Shown: in pieces, positions 44,571-55,700 of the stretch
Numbering within the stretch: the stretch's first letter is position 1
Layout of the letters: each line of letters starts with the position of its first letter
Source: Burkholderia cepacia ATCC 25416
Lineage (GTDB): Bacteria; Pseudomonadota; Gammaproteobacteria; Burkholderiales; Burkholderiaceae
Reading direction: 5' to 3'
Assembly (NCBI RefSeq): GCF_001411495.1
Contig: NZ_CP012982.1
Location: 3,344,191-3,408,190, forward strand
Length of the DNA stretch: 64,000 nt
Made by a program: the position numbers and the translations under genes
The notes under the pieces: model-generated
Database searches by the model: none
What the model saw: the letters and a program-made list of their open reading frames with translations, nothing else
What the model was told of the DNA's origin: nothing

Positions 44571-45053
44571 TCACACCTGAATCGACGGCACGTCCTTCAT
44601 GCAGCGCAGTGCAAACATCGAGCGGCTGTGACGGATGCTCGAAATCTTGTACAGCTTTTCTCGCAGGAAGCGCTCGTAGCCGGCCGTGCCGTCCACCGCG
44701 ACCTTGATCCAGTAGTCGTACTCGCCCGACACCAGATACGCCTCGAGCACCTCGGGCAGCGCGGCGAGCTCCTCGCCGAAGCGGGCGAGCGCGTCGTCCT
44801 CGTGGCGATCGAGCGTGACTTCGAGGATCACGATGTCCGCATAGCCCAGCTTCCGCTGGTTGACGAGCGCGACATAACCGTCGATGTAGCCGTCCACCTC
44901 GAGTTGCCGTGTGCGGTTCCAGCACGCGGTGGTCGACATGCCGATCTGTTCGGCCAGTTCGGCGTTCGACAGGCGCGCATTTTTCTGCAGTGCACCCAGG
45001 ATCTTGCGGTCCTGGCTGTCGAGCGTTTTCGGCGAGCGTTCACGTGTGGCCAT
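44571..45053 (-). CDS. Lrp/AsnC-family transcriptional regulator
   Basis: A 160-residue regulator: N-terminal HTH 'RLSNAELAEQIGMSTTACWNRTRQLEVDGYIDGYVAL' (about residues 27-63) and a C-terminal RAM ligand-binding domain with 'VSGEYDYWIKVAV' where amino acids bind. ATG 45053. It is divergent from a LysE-type exporter (284 bp between starts), the standard arrangement in which an Lrp-type protein activates an amino acid exporter. Confidence 0.92.
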   Translation of the reverse strand: MATRERSPKTLDSQDRKILGALQKNARLSNAELAEQIGMSTTACWNRTRQLEVDGYIDGYVALVNQRKLGYADIVILEVTLDRHEDDALARFGEELAALPEVLEAYLVSGEYDYWIKVAVDGTAGYERFLREKLYKISSIRHSRSMFALRCMKDVPSIQV

Positions 45054-45337
45054 GGCAGGAAGAATCTTCTACTGAAAAGCGCGATTCTATCTGAACGACA
45101 TTCCGGATTTGTGTCGGTTTGTGTGGAAATGCGGAAGCCTTTTAATCCGGCCCCTTGATATATTTTCCCCATGCCTGTTGTCCGGCACGCTCCCCGCGAC
45201 AACCCCTTCGCAGCGGGACGCACGGCCGCAATCACGAGTTGCGGTGCCGGCCAGCAGGCATGCGATTCCCCGCCGCCCGCGCGCCTATCCGGCCGCGCGG
45301 CTTCGGCGCCCGTGTTCCTGTTCCTGCCCTACCCGTC

Positions 45338-45982
45338 ATGTCGTTCAGGCTTTACCTCTCGTTTCTCGCTGCTTCCGCCGTTCTCGTCTACGCTCCCGGC
45401 CCCGTCAACCTCCTCACCATGAACCACGCACTGCGCGCCGGCTGGCGCCGCGCGCTGCCGTGCGTCTGGGGCGGCACGCTCGCCGTGCTGCTGCAGCTCG
45501 CGCTGACCGCGCTGTGCCTGAATTCGCTCGTGCATCTCGACGAGCGCGCGCTGACCGTGCTGCGCTGGGCCGGCGCAGCCTACCTCGTCTGGCTCGGCTG
45601 CAAGCAATGGCTCAGCCGCGCGCCGGCCGGGACGCCCGCTACGGCCGGGGCCGCCGGGGCGGCAACGCCGGAGACCGACTCGCACCGCGCGCTGTTCTGG
45701 CGCGGTCTGGCGACCTCGGGGCTGAATCCGAAAACGCTGCTGTTCTTCCCGTCGTTCTTCCCGCAGTTCATCGTCCCGGACGCCGACTGGAGCCTGAACC
45801 AGCAGTTCCTGCTGCTCTCGGCGACCTTCGCGGTGCTGTTCGCGGGCGGCGTCGCGTCGATGGCGCTGTTCTCGCACCGGCTGAGCCGCGCGCTGCAGCG
45901 GCCCGCGCGGATGCGCGCGATGAACCGCGTCACGGGCGGGCTGCTCGTCGGGATGGGCGCGATCATGGCCGGCTGGAACTGA
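45338..45982 (+). CDS. LysE-family amino acid exporter
   Basis: A 214-residue protein with five or six helices of the LysE/RhtB family: 'VYAPGPVNLLTMNHALRAGWRRALPCVWGGTLA' at the start and 'SGLNPKTLLFFPSFFPQFIV' in the middle are family motifs. ATG 45338 chosen from the conserved 'MSFRLYLSF'; a 60-residue upstream extension of the frame is not plausible. It probably exports an amino acid sensed by the divergent Lrp protein. Confidence 0.9.
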   Translation: MSFRLYLSFLAASAVLVYAPGPVNLLTMNHALRAGWRRALPCVWGGTLAVLLQLALTALCLNSLVHLDERALTVLRWAGAAYLVWLGCKQWLSRAPAGTPATAGAAGAATPETDSHRALFWRGLATSGLNPKTLLFFPSFFPQFIVPDADWSLNQQFLLLSATFAVLFAGGVASMALFSHRLSRALQRPARMRAMNRVTGGLLVGMGAIMAGWN

Positions 45983-46103
45983 ACGGCCGCCGCTGCGCGC
46001 GTCGTCGCCACCGCCGCCGGGCCCCGCGAAAAAGCAGCCGATCGCGGAATGCTTTAGGGTAGCGCCTGGTTCGTTGGACATGCCCGGCCTGCCGGGCGAC
46101 TGA

Positions 46104-47279
46104 ATGAAGCACGTCACTACCCGCCTGCGGCGCCTGTTCGCGCCGATCGGCCTGCATTGGTATCTCGCCCTTCTCCTCGCGCTCGATGCACTGATGGTGC
46201 TGCGCCCGGTCGTCGACAACGCGAAGCTCGGCCGCCACGGTGCGTGGCTTGCCGATGCGCTGAACCTCGTCGACAACGCGGGGCTCGTCGTGCTGCCGCA
46301 GGTCGTGATCGCGGCCGGCCTCGCGACCATGGCCATCGGCATCTTGCTGCGTGCGCGCGTCGCGTGGGTGCTGTCGATCCTGCTGCTGGTCGCGGCCGCC
46401 GCGCTCAGCGCGCTCGGCGGCTATCCGAGCCACGGCGTGTTCGCCTACACGGCCGTGCTGGCCGTCGCGCTGCTTTATTACTGGCGGCATTTCGACCGCG
46501 CGAGCATCGCCGCGAGCAGCCTGTTCGCGTTGCTGAGCATCGTGTCGCTGCTGATCTACGCCACCTTCGGCGTGCTGTATCTCGGCGACGAATTCACGCC
46601 GCCCGTCCACGACCTCGCCACCGCCGTCTATTTCTCGATCGTGTCGATGTCGACGGTCGGCTACGGCGACATCGTTCCGCACGCGCCGACCGCGCGCCTG
46701 TTCACCGCCTCGGTGATCGTGCTCGGCATCACGGTGTTCGCGACGTCGATCAGCGCCGTCGTCGGCCCCGTGATCGGCGGCAATCTGAAACGGATCGTCA
46801 AGGGAGGCATTTCGAACGTGATCCGCAAGCATCATTTCCTGATCGTCGGCGCGACGCCCGTCGCGCATGCGGTACACGACGGGCTGCGCAAGCGCGGCTA
46901 CGCGGTGACCGTCGTCGTGCCGGCCGGCGTCGAGCACAACTACGCGGCGGCGACCGACCTGATCGTCGGCGACGCGACCGACCATGCGGTGCTCGAAAGC
47001 GCCGGCGCGGCGACCGCGCGCGCGGTGCTCGCGCTGCGCTCCGACGACGCCGAGAACGCGTTCATCATCCTCGCGATCCGCGAGATCGCGCCGTCGGTGC
47101 GCACGGTCGCGCTCGTGAACCAGCAGCGCAACCTCGAACGGCTGCGCCTGTTGAAGCCCGACATGGTGTTTTCGCCGCAGCAGCTCGCGGGCGAACTGCT
47201 CGCGAGCACGCTCAACGACGAACCGGTCGACAAGTCGATGATCTCGCACCTGCTGTTCGGCACGGCCGATGCCGCATGA
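46104..47279 (+). CDS. Voltage-gated-type potassium channel with RCK domain
   Basis: A 391-residue Kch-like channel. Several N-terminal helices (about 15-155) precede the pore loop with the selectivity filter TVGYGD at 184-189 and an inner helix. The C-terminal part (about 235-390) is a TrkA-N/RCK Rossmann domain ('FLIVGATPVAHAVHDGLRKRGYAVTVVVPA'). ATG 46104. Charged residues of an S4 helix are few, so true voltage gating is doubtful. Probably regulates membrane potential. Confidence 0.92.
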   Translation: MKHVTTRLRRLFAPIGLHWYLALLLALDALMVLRPVVDNAKLGRHGAWLADALNLVDNAGLVVLPQVVIAAGLATMAIGILLRARVAWVLSILLLVAAAALSALGGYPSHGVFAYTAVLAVALLYYWRHFDRASIAASSLFALLSIVSLLIYATFGVLYLGDEFTPPVHDLATAVYFSIVSMSTVGYGDIVPHAPTARLFTASVIVLGITVFATSISAVVGPVIGGNLKRIVKGGISNVIRKHHFLIVGATPVAHAVHDGLRKRGYAVTVVVPAGVEHNYAAATDLIVGDATDHAVLESAGAATARAVLALRSDDAENAFIILAIREIAPSVRTVALVNQQRNLERLRLLKPDMVFSPQQLAGELLASTLNDEPVDKSMISHLLFGTADAA

Positions 47280-47356
47280 CCTGTCGAGCCCGTGACCGCA
47301 TGGCCTCGTGACCGCATGACCCGCGGCGGCGGGCATGCGCCCGGTACAATCGCGCG

Positions 47357-47788
47357 ATGTCCGAATTGCTCACTTACGGCGGCCTGTTCGCCGTGTCGAT
47401 GGTCGCCGCGACCCTGTTCCCGCTCCAGTCCGAAGCCGTGCTCGCCGGCCTGCTGCTTGCCGGGCGCGAACCCGTATGGGCGCTGGTGCTCGTCGCGAGC
47501 GTCGGCAACGTCGCCGGCTCCGCGATCAACTGGGCGCTCGGGCGCGGCATCGAGCACTTCCGCGCGCGCCGCTGGTTTCCCGTCAAGCCCGCCGCGCTCG
47601 CACGCGCCGAGCGCTGGTATGCGCGCTACGGCCGCTGGTCGCTGCTGCTCAGCTGGGCGCCCGTGATCGGCGATCCGCTGACGATGATCGCCGGCGTGCT
47701 GCGCGAGCCGCTGCCGAGCTTTCTCGCGATCGTGACGATCGCGAAGGTCGGCCGTTACCTGGCCGTCGCGTGGCTCGTCACGCACTGA
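47357..47788 (+). CDS. YqaA/VTT-domain membrane protein (DedA-like)
   Basis: A 143-residue protein with three to four helices. 'VASVGNVAGSAINWALGRGIE' and 'GDPLTMIAGVLREPLPSFLAIVTIAKVGRY' match the YqaA subfamily of SNARE-associated/DedA proteins. The acidic/basic residues needed for DedA transport are only partly apparent. ATG 47357. Confidence 0.85.
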   Translation: MSELLTYGGLFAVSMVAATLFPLQSEAVLAGLLLAGREPVWALVLVASVGNVAGSAINWALGRGIEHFRARRWFPVKPAALARAERWYARYGRWSLLLSWAPVIGDPLTMIAGVLREPLPSFLAIVTIAKVGRYLAVAWLVTH

Positions 47789-47838
47789 CAGCCGCGTTCC
47801 CGCCGCACCTGCCGGCGTCGCCATCGACGACGCGCCGC

Positions 47839-47865
47839 TAAAGAATTCGCCGCTGCTGCCGTATT
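47839..47865 (+). promoter_or_regulatory. Sigma-28 (FliA)-type promoter of chemoreceptor gene
   Basis: TAAA at 47839-47842, exactly 15 bp, then GCCGTATT at 47858-47865, compared with the FliA consensus TAAA-N15-GCCGATAA. The element lies 61 bp before the chemoreceptor ATG. Motility-class control is therefore likely. Confidence 0.65.
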
Positions 47866-47925
47866 AAGGTCGATCAGCGGTGACGCGTGCGTTCCGCCCC
47901 TCTCCCTCCCCACTCAGGAAGTTTC

Positions 47926-49917
47926 ATGAGATTGACCCAATTGGGCCGGGTGAGCGTCGGCGCGCGTCTTGCCGCGCTGGCGTGCGCGCTCGTCGCCCTG
48001 CTGTTTACCGTGTTCGCATGGACGCTCGCCCATTTCGCCGGCCGGCAGCTCGCCGAAGAGGCGCACCTGCGGATCGCCGACAACGAGCAGTCGATCCGCG
48101 CGATGGTCGACCTGTTCGACAAGGCGCTGACCGCCGAAGCCGATCGCTCGATGTCGCTGTTCGCGAGCTTCCTGCCGGCCGAGTTCTCGATCGACCCGGC
48201 GCGCACCGTCGACATCGGCGGCGTCGCCGCGCCGACGCTCCTCGCGGGCGGCCAGCCGCTCGACCTCGACTATTCGATTCCCGACCAGTTCCTGAAGAAA
48301 AGCGGCGCGATCGCGACGATCTTCGCGCGCGACGGCGACGATTTCGTGCGCATCACGACATCGCTGAAGAAGCAGGACGGCGCGCGTGCCGTCGGCACGA
48401 AGCTCGACCGTGCGGGCCCCGCGTACGCCCCGCTCGTCGCCGGACGCGTGTACACGGGCCTCGCGAAGCTGTTCGGGCGGCCGTACGTCACGCAATACAA
48501 GCCGGTGACCGATGCGACCGGCCGCGTGATCGGCGCGCTGTTCGTCGGCCTGGACATCGGCGCCGAGCTCAAGCTCGTCGAGGACGGCATCCGCTCGCTG
48601 AAGATCGGCAGCAACGGCTACTACTTCGTGCTCGACGCATCGCAGGGCCCGTCGCGCGGCACCTTCGTCGTGCATCCCGATGCGGCCGGCGCGCCTGCCG
48701 ACGACACGCGCGCGCCGTACGCGCAGATGCTCGCGGCCGGCGCGGGACAGCTCGCATACACGTCGACCGACCCGGCCGCGCACGACAGCGGGCCCACCGC
48801 GAAATTCGTGTCGTTCACGACGATTCCGCAGTGGCAATGGCTCGTCGGCGGCATCGCGCTCGACGACGAACTGCTCGCCGGCATGCGCGCCACCCGCAAC
48901 CGCTTCCTGATGATCGGCGCGTTGCTCGTCGCGGCGTTCGCGACGCTGTTCGTCATCGTGGTCCGCCGTGTCGTGAGCCGGCCGCTCGATGCGGCGGCAC
49001 GCGCCTCCGAGCGTTATGCGGCGGGCGATCTCAGCGTGCGCATCCGCGACGACGCAGCCATGCGCGGCCACGCGGGCCACGCCGGCAACGACGAGATCGG
49101 CCGGCTCGTGCAGGCCGTCGACGGGATCGGCGACGGCCTCGCCCGGATCGTCGAGCAGGTGCGCAACAGCTCGGCCGACATCGCGCGCGGCACCGTCGAC
49201 ATCGCGGCCGGCAGCGGCGACATGGCCGCGCGGATCGCGACGCAGGCGAGCAGCGTCGAACAGACAGCCGCCAGCATGGAGCAGATCACCGCCGCCGTGC
49301 AGCAGAGCGCCGAGCACGCGGCGCAGGCCAACGCGCTGGTCGCCCACGCGTCGGCCGCCGCGACGAACGGCGACGCCGCGGTGCAGCGCGTGGTCGCGAC
49401 GATGGACGACATCGGCCGCGCAACACGCCGGATCGCCGAGATCACGGGCACGATCGAGGGCATCGCGTTCCAGACCAACATCCTGGCGCTGAACGCGGCC
49501 GTCGAGGCCGCGCGCGCGGGCGAACACGGCAAGGGCTTCGCGGTGGTCGCGGCCGAGGTGCGCACGCTCGCGCAGCGCAGCGCGGCTGCCGTGAAGGAGA
49601 TCGACGCGCTGAGCGCCGAATCGTCGACGACCGTCGAACAGGGTTACCGGATCGCGGACGCCGCGCGCGGCACGATGCGTGACATCGTTGCGCGCGTCGA
49701 CCAGGTCAGCACGCTGATCGGCGAGATCAGCGCCGCGTCGCGCGAACAATCGACCGGCATCGAACAGGTGAACCTGGCCGTCACGCAGATCGGCGACGCG
49801 ACGCAGCGGAATGCCTCGCTGATCTCGGACGCCGAACGCGCGGCCGTCGCGCTGCGCGATCAGGCCGCGCAGCTGGCGGACGCGGTCAGCGTGTTCCGCC
49901 TCGAGCGGGACGCGTGA
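47926..49917 (+). CDS. Methyl-accepting chemotaxis protein (Cache sensor)
   Basis: A 663-residue chemoreceptor: TM1 (about 14-36), a periplasmic Cache domain (about 40-310, with 'GYYFVLD' and '[23 protein letters not shown]'), TM2 (about 325-347), HAMP (about 348-400) and the methyl-accepting domain with the hairpin tip '[32 protein letters not shown]' region. No C-terminal NWETF pentapeptide. ATG 47926 follows CAGGAAG. The FliA-type promoter just upstream supports control with flagella. Ligand unknown. Confidence 0.93.
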   Translation: MRLTQLGRVSVGARLAALACALVALLFTVFAWTLAHFAGRQLAEEAHLRIADNEQSIRAMVDLFDKALTAEADRSMSLFASFLPAEFSIDPARTVDIGGVAAPTLLAGGQPLDLDYSIPDQFLKKSGAIATIFARDGDDFVRITTSLKKQDGARAVGTKLDRAGPAYAPLVAGRVYTGLAKLFGRPYVTQYKPVTDATGRVIGALFVGLDIGAELKLVEDGIRSLKIGSNGYYFVLDASQGPSRGTFVVHPDAAGAPADDTRAPYAQMLAAGAGQLAYTSTDPAAHDSGPTAKFVSFTTIPQWQWLVGGIALDDELLAGMRATRNRFLMIGALLVAAFATLFVIVVRRVVSRPLDAAARASERYAAGDLSVRIRDDAAMRGHAGHAGNDEIGRLVQAVDGIGDGLARIVEQVRNSSADIARGTVDIAAGSGDMAARIATQASSVEQTAASMEQITAAVQQSAEHAAQANALVAHASAAATNGDAAVQRVVATMDDIGRATRRIAEITGTIEGIAFQTNILALNAAVEAARAGEHGKGFAVVAAEVRTLAQRSAAAVKEIDALSAESSTTVEQGYRIADAARGTMRDIVARVDQVSTLIGEISAASREQSTGIEQVNLAVTQIGDATQRNASLISDAERAAVALRDQAAQLADAVSVFRLERDA

Positions 49918-49960
49918 CCGGAGCGGACGACGGACGATCGGCCAGGGCCGGGCGGCTCGC

Positions 49961-51613
49961 CTACTTCTTGTCGCCCGCCAGGTCGATCGCCTTGTCCGAG
50001 CCGACCGCGTTGCGCAGCTGGAATTTCTGGATCTTGCCGGTCGACGTCTTCGGCAGCTCGCCGAAGCGCACGACCTTCGGCACCTTGAAGCCCGCGAGCA
50101 ACTGCCGGCAATGCGCGACGATCTCCGCTTCGGTCGCGCTCGCGCCTTCGCGCAGCTCGACGAACGCGCACGGCACCTCGCCCCATTTCGGGTCGGGCAT
50201 CGCGACGACGGCGGCGACTGCCACGGCCGGATGCCGGTACAGCGCATCCTCGACCTCGATGCTCGAGATGTTCTCGCCGCCCGAGATGATGATGTCCTTC
50301 TTGCGATCCTTGATCCGGATATAGCCGTCCGGCGTCAGCACCGCGAGATCGCCGGTATGGAACCAGCCGCCGTGGAACGCGTCGTCGGTCGCCTTCGGGT
50401 TCTTCAGGTAGCCCTTCATGCAGATGTTGCCGCGGAACATGATCTCGCCGAGCGTCTCGCCGTCGGCCGGCACCGGCGCCATCGTGTCGGGATCGAGCAC
50501 CGTCGCGCCCGCTTCCAGGTGGTAGCGCACGCCCTGGCGCGCATTGAGCCGCGCACGCTCCTCATCCGGAAGTTCCTCCCAATGCGCCTGCTTCGCGCAC
50601 ACGGTCGCCGGGCCGTAGACCTCGGTCAGCCCGTACACGTGCAGCAGGTCGAAGCCGATCTCCTTCATCTTCGCGATCACGGCCGGCGCGGGCGCCGCGC
50701 CCGCCACCATCGCGTGCACCGTGTGGTCGATGCCGGCGCGGAATTCGGCCGGCGCGTTCGCGATCGCGCTCTGCACGATCGGCGCGCCGCAGTAGTGCGT
50801 GATGCGTTCGCGGCGAATCAGGTCGAACACCGTCTTCGCGTCGAACTTGCGCAGGCAGACGTTCACGCCCGCGCGTGCCGCGACGGCCCACGGGAAGCAC
50901 CAGCCGTTGCAGTGGAACATCGGCAGCGTCCACAGGTAGACGGCATGCTTCGGCATGTCCCATTCGAGGATGTTGCTGATCGCCGCGAGATACGCGCCGC
51001 GATGGTGGTAGACGACGCCCTTCGGATCGCCGGTCGTGCCGGACGTGTAGTTCAGCGCGATCGCATCCCATTCGTCGGCGGGCGGAGTCCACGCGTAGTC
51101 GGCGTCGCCGCTTGCCACGAGCGCCTCGTAGTCGGTCGCGCCCGCGAAGCGTGCAGGGTCCGCCGGCATCGCATCGGCCACGCTGACGATCTTCAGGCCC
51201 GGCACTTCGAGCGCCGCGCGATGCGCGAATTCCGCATATTCGGTGTCGACGATCAGCACCTTCGCCTCGCCATGGCGCAGCATGAACAGCACCGACGACA
51301 CGTCGAGCCGCGTGTTGATCGTGTTCAGCACGGCGCCGGCCATCGGCACGCCGAAGTGCGCCTCGACCATCGCCGGGATGTTCGGCAGCATCGCCGCGAC
51401 CGTGTCGCCGCGGCCGACGCCGAGCCGCGCGAGCGCGCTCGCCAGCTGCTTCGCGCGCGAGTAGGTCTCGCCCCAGGTGCGCCGCACGTCGCCGTGCACG
51501 ATCGCGAGGCGCTCGCCGTAGACTTCGGCCGTCCTGACCAGGAAGTCGATCGGGGTGAGCGGCACGTAATTGGCGTCGCGGCGGCCGAGTCCGGCCTCGA
51601 ACATCTGCGTCAT
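49961..51613 (-). CDS. AMP-dependent fatty acyl-CoA synthetase
   Basis: A 550-residue ANL-superfamily ligase. YTSGTTGDPKGV at 189-200 is the P-loop; 'GLTEVYGP' and 'GWFHTGDLAVL' are motifs A5 and A7; the C-terminal 'TGKIQKF' holds the catalytic Lys. It resembles medium/short-chain acyl-CoA ligases (FadK/AlkK-like). ATG 51613 follows GGGAG about nine bases upstream; the frame continues 1.4 kb upstream across the Crp/Fnr gene on the other strand, which is meaningless. It is divergent from a Crp/Fnr regulator. Confidence 0.92.
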   Translation of the reverse strand: MTQMFEAGLGRRDANYVPLTPIDFLVRTAEVYGERLAIVHGDVRRTWGETYSRAKQLASALARLGVGRGDTVAAMLPNIPAMVEAHFGVPMAGAVLNTINTRLDVSSVLFMLRHGEAKVLIVDTEYAEFAHRAALEVPGLKIVSVADAMPADPARFAGATDYEALVASGDADYAWTPPADEWDAIALNYTSGTTGDPKGVVYHHRGAYLAAISNILEWDMPKHAVYLWTLPMFHCNGWCFPWAVAARAGVNVCLRKFDAKTVFDLIRRERITHYCGAPIVQSAIANAPAEFRAGIDHTVHAMVAGAAPAPAVIAKMKEIGFDLLHVYGLTEVYGPATVCAKQAHWEELPDEERARLNARQGVRYHLEAGATVLDPDTMAPVPADGETLGEIMFRGNICMKGYLKNPKATDDAFHGGWFHTGDLAVLTPDGYIRIKDRKKDIIISGGENISSIEVEDALYRHPAVAVAAVVAMPDPKWGEVPCAFVELREGASATEAEIVAHCRQLLAGFKVPKVVRFGELPKTSTGKIQKFQLRNAVGSDKAIDLAGDKK

Positions 51614-51712
51614 GATCCTGTCTCCCGTGTTCTGTCGACCGGGGCGCTTCCACCCCGGATCGTTTTGATGTGGTTCAATTGCCGACAGCCTAACGGGCGC
51701 TATTGTGAGCCG

Positions 51713-51732
51713 TCTGTCATCGAAACGACAGA
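51713..51732. promoter_or_regulatory. Possible Crp/Fnr operator
   Basis: TCTGTC (51713-51718) and GACAGA (51727-51732) are perfect 6-bp arms with 8 bp between, in the 168-bp gap between the divergent ligase and regulator genes. Spacing fits dimeric Crp/Fnr binding. Confidence 0.45.
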
Positions 51733-51781
51733 GTGCCTTTCCCGCGCTGCGCGTTATCCCTATCCTCGCAAACCCGCACCC

Positions 51782-52537
51782 ATGCACGACCCTCTCGCCG
51801 CCCCGCCCGACGCGCCCGCCCACCCGGCCGACGCCCTTTCCGCACCGGGCCCGCTGCCGGCGCTGTCCACGCTGTTCGGCCAGTGCGCGTGGTTCCGCAC
51901 GCTCGCGCCCGAACACCAGGCGCTCGTGCTCGCGCAATCGCGCGTCGAGCAGTGCGAGGCCGGCGACGTGATCGCCCATCGGCTCGCGCCGTCCGAATAC
52001 TGGATCGGCGTGCACCGCGGGCTGCTGAAGCTCGCGATCTTCAATGCGTCCGGGCGCGGCTGCACGTTCTCCGGCGTGCCGTCGGGCGGCTGGTTCGGCG
52101 AAGGCAGCGTGATCAAGCGCGAGCTGCGCAAGTACGAGGTCGTCGCGATCCAGCGCTCGACCGTGCTGTTCGTGCCGGTCGACACGTTCCACGCACTGCT
52201 CGACACGAGCCTGCCGTTCACGCGCTTCGTGATTCATCAGTTGAACAACCGGATGGGCGAATTCATCGCGTCGATCCAGAACAGCCGGCTGCTGGACGTC
52301 GACGCACGCGTCGCGCAGTCGCTCGCGCAACTGTTCAATCCCGACCTGTACCCGGACACCGGCCCGTCGCTGTCGATCTCGCAGGAGGAACTGGGGATGC
52401 TCGTCGGCGTGTCGCGGCAGCGGATCAACCAGGCGCTGCAGCAGCTCGAGAAACTCGGCGTGCTGCGGCTCGCGTACAACCAGATCGAGGTCGTCGATCT
52501 GGGGGCGCTCGCGCGTGTCGGGATGGAGCAGATCTGA
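51782..52537 (+). CDS. Crp/Fnr-family transcriptional regulator
   Basis: A 251-residue protein with an N-terminal cyclic-nucleotide-like beta-roll (about 30-155) and a C-terminal winged HTH 'LSISQEELGMLVGVSRQRINQALQQLEKLGVL' (about 197-228). The four Cys cluster of FNR is absent, so it does not hold an Fe-S cluster of that type; cAMP-binding Arg/Glu are also unclear. ATG 51782. Divergent from the acyl-CoA ligase, which it likely regulates. Confidence 0.9.
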   Translation: MHDPLAAPPDAPAHPADALSAPGPLPALSTLFGQCAWFRTLAPEHQALVLAQSRVEQCEAGDVIAHRLAPSEYWIGVHRGLLKLAIFNASGRGCTFSGVPSGGWFGEGSVIKRELRKYEVVAIQRSTVLFVPVDTFHALLDTSLPFTRFVIHQLNNRMGEFIASIQNSRLLDVDARVAQSLAQLFNPDLYPDTGPSLSISQEELGMLVGVSRQRINQALQQLEKLGVLRLAYNQIEVVDLGALARVGMEQI

Positions 52538-52765
52538 GCACGGGCCCATGAGCGGAACCGCCGCAGGCGCAGCCGGCCCGCCCGGTATCGCGACCGTTTT
52601 GTGGCCGGCGCGCCCCGCGGCGTTTCCTCTGCCGAATCGGCGCCGGGCCGCCCCGCCGCAACCTGACAATTCCGCCAGTTTCGCGACAGTAACCCGTTCC
52701 ACGCCGACGCCTATCATGCGGGTTCCCTTCACCGACGCCTGATCACCGCCTGTCCCGCTGCCTCC

Positions 52766-55700
52766 ATGTGGATCGTCAATCTTGCGCTCAGGCGCCCCTA
52801 CACGTTCATCGTCATGGCCATCATGATCGTGCTGGCCACCCCGCTGGCGCTGATGCGCACGCCGGTCGACGTGCTGCCCGCGATCAACATCCCCGTGATC
52901 AGCGTCATCTGGAATTACAGCGGCTTCTCCGCGACGGAGATGACGAACCGCATCACGTCCGTGCATGAACGGATCCTGACGACGACCGTCAACAACATCC
53001 AGCACGTCGAATCGACGTCGCTGCCCGGCATCGCGGTCGTGAAGGTGTTCCTGCAGCCGGGCGCGAACGTGCAGACGGCGATCGCGCAGACGGTCTCGTC
53101 CGCGCAGGCGATCGTGCGGCAGATGCCGCAGGGCGCGACGCCGCCGCTCGTGATCACCTATTCGGCCTCGAGCATCCCGGTGATCCAGCTCGGGCTGTCG
53201 AGCAAGACGCTCAGCGAACAGTCGCTCGCCGACATCGCGCTCAACTTCCTGCGCCCGCAGCTGATCACGGTGCCGGGCGTGCAGATCCCGTTCCCGTACG
53301 GCGGCCGCACGCGCGTGGTCGCGATCGACCTCGATCCGCAGGCGCTGCTCGCGAAGGGGCTCACGCCCGCCGACATCGTCAACGCGGTCAACGCGCAGAA
53401 CCTCGTGCTGCCGACCGGCACCGCGAAGATGGGCCAGACCGAATACCGGATCGACACCAACGCGTCGGCCGATACGGTCGCCGACATCAACAACCTGCCG
53501 GTCCAGACCGTCAACGGCGCGACGACCTATCTGCGCGAGGTCGCATCGGTACGCGACGGCTTCGCGCCGCAGACCAACGTCGTGCGCCAGAACGGCCAGC
53601 GCGGCGTGCTCATCTCGATCCTGAAAAGCGGCGACGCGTCGACGCTCAAGGTCGTGTCGGACCTGAAGGCGCTGCTGCCGAAGGTGATCCCGACACTACC
53701 CGAAGGGCTCACGATCACGCCGCTGTTCGACCAGTCGGTGTTCGTCGACGCGGCCGTCCAGGGCGTGATCCACGAAGCGCTGATCGCCGCCGTGCTGACC
53801 GCGATGATGATCCTGCTGTTCCTCGGCAACTGGCGCAGCACGCTGATCATTGCGATCTCGATTCCGCTGTCGATCTTCACGTCGCTGATCGCGCTGTCCG
53901 CGCTCGGCGAGACCATCAACATCATGACGCTCGGCGGGCTCGCGCTCGCGGTCGGGATCCTGGTCGACGATGCGACGGTGACGATCGAGAACATCGAGCG
54001 GCACCTGCATCTCGGCACGCGCCGGGCCGCCCCAAGCGTGCCGAGCGCCCCCCTCGGGGGGCAGCGACCGGAGGGAGCGTGGGGGTCGTCGTTCAGTACG
54101 AACCTGCATGACGCGATCCTCGAAGGCGCCGGCGAGATCGCGGTGCCCGCGTTCGTGTCGACGCTGTGCATCTGCATCGTGTTCGTGCCGATGTTCTTCC
54201 TCACGGGCGTCGCGCGTTTCCTGTTCGTGCCGCTCGCGGAAGCCGTCGTGTTCGCGATGCTCGCGTCGTACGTGCTGTCGCGCACGCTGGTGCCGACGCT
54301 CGCGATGCTGCTGTTCCGCCCGCAGCAGGCGAGCGCCGGCCCGGATCGTTCGACGTCGCGCTTCGCACGCATCCATCACGCGTTCAACGAAGCGTTCGAG
54401 CGGCTGCGCGCGTGGTACATCGTGCTGCTCAGCATCCTGCTGGTGCGCCGCCGCTTCTACGCGACGTGCTTCCTCGGCTTCTGCGTGCTGTCGACCGGCC
54501 TCGTATTCGTGCTCGGCCGCGACTTCTTCCCGAACGCCGATTCGGGCAACATCCGCCTGCACATGCGCGCGCCGACCGGCTACCGGATCGAGGAAACCGC
54601 GCGCCTCGCCGACCAGGTCGAGCGCGTGATCCGCGCAACCGTGCCGCCCGACGAGCTCGGCGCGATCGTCGACAACCTCGGCCTGCCGGTGAGCGGCATC
54701 AACCTGTCGTACAGCAACGCCGGCACGATCGGCACGCTCGACGGCGAGCTGCTGATCGCGCTGAAGCCCGGCCACCGCGCGACCCAGCACTACGTGCAGG
54801 CACTGCGCACGGTGCTGCCCGAGCGCTTCCCGGGCGTCGAGTTCTTCTTCCAGCCGTCGGACATCATCACGCAGATCCTCAACTTCGGCCAACCGGCCGC
54901 GATCGACCTGCAGGTGCTCGGCAACGATCTCGCGAGTAACATGACTATCGCGAGCAGCCTGATGAAAAAGTTCAGGCAAATCCCCGGCGCCGTCGACGTG
55001 CACGTGCTGCAACGCAACGACGAGCCGACCCTGCTGGCCGACATGGACCGTACGCGCATGCAGCAGCTCAATCTCTCCGCGCAGAACGTCGCGCAGAACA
55101 TGCTGATCTCCCTGTCCGGCAGCTCGCAGACGACGCCGTCGTTCTGGATCAACCCGCGCACCGGCGTCCAGTACCCGCTGCAGATCCAGACCCCGCAATA
55201 CAGCATCTCGTCGGTCGACGACCTGCTCGGCACGCCGATTTCGGCGAGCGGCCGCACGGGCATGCCGCTGCAACTGCTCGGCAACCTCGTGCAGGTGCGC
55301 AGCACCGCGAACCCGGCCGTGATCACGCACTACAACATCCGCCCGGCGATCGACGTGTACGTGAGCGTCGAGGGCCGCGACCTCGGCGCGGTCGCGGGCG
55401 AGATCGACCGCATCGTGTCGGACGCGCGCGCGACGCTGCCGCGCGGCACCGAGCTGACGATGCGCGGCCAGATCGAGACGATGCGCACGTCGTACCTCGG
55501 CCTCGGCGCGGGCGTCGCGATGGCGATCGTGCTCGTCTACCTGCTGATCGTCGTCAATTTCCAGTCGTGGCTCGACCCGCTGATCATCATCAGCGCGATG
55601 CCGGCCGCGCTCGCCGGCATCGTGTGGATGCTGTTCATCACCGGCACGCACCTGAGCGTGCCCGCGCTGACGGGCGCGATCATGACGGTGGGCGTCGCGA

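Noticed and set aside
47288..47322. Direct repeat CGTGACCGCATG before the YqaA-type gene
   Set aside because: Two short copies only, no sign of function.
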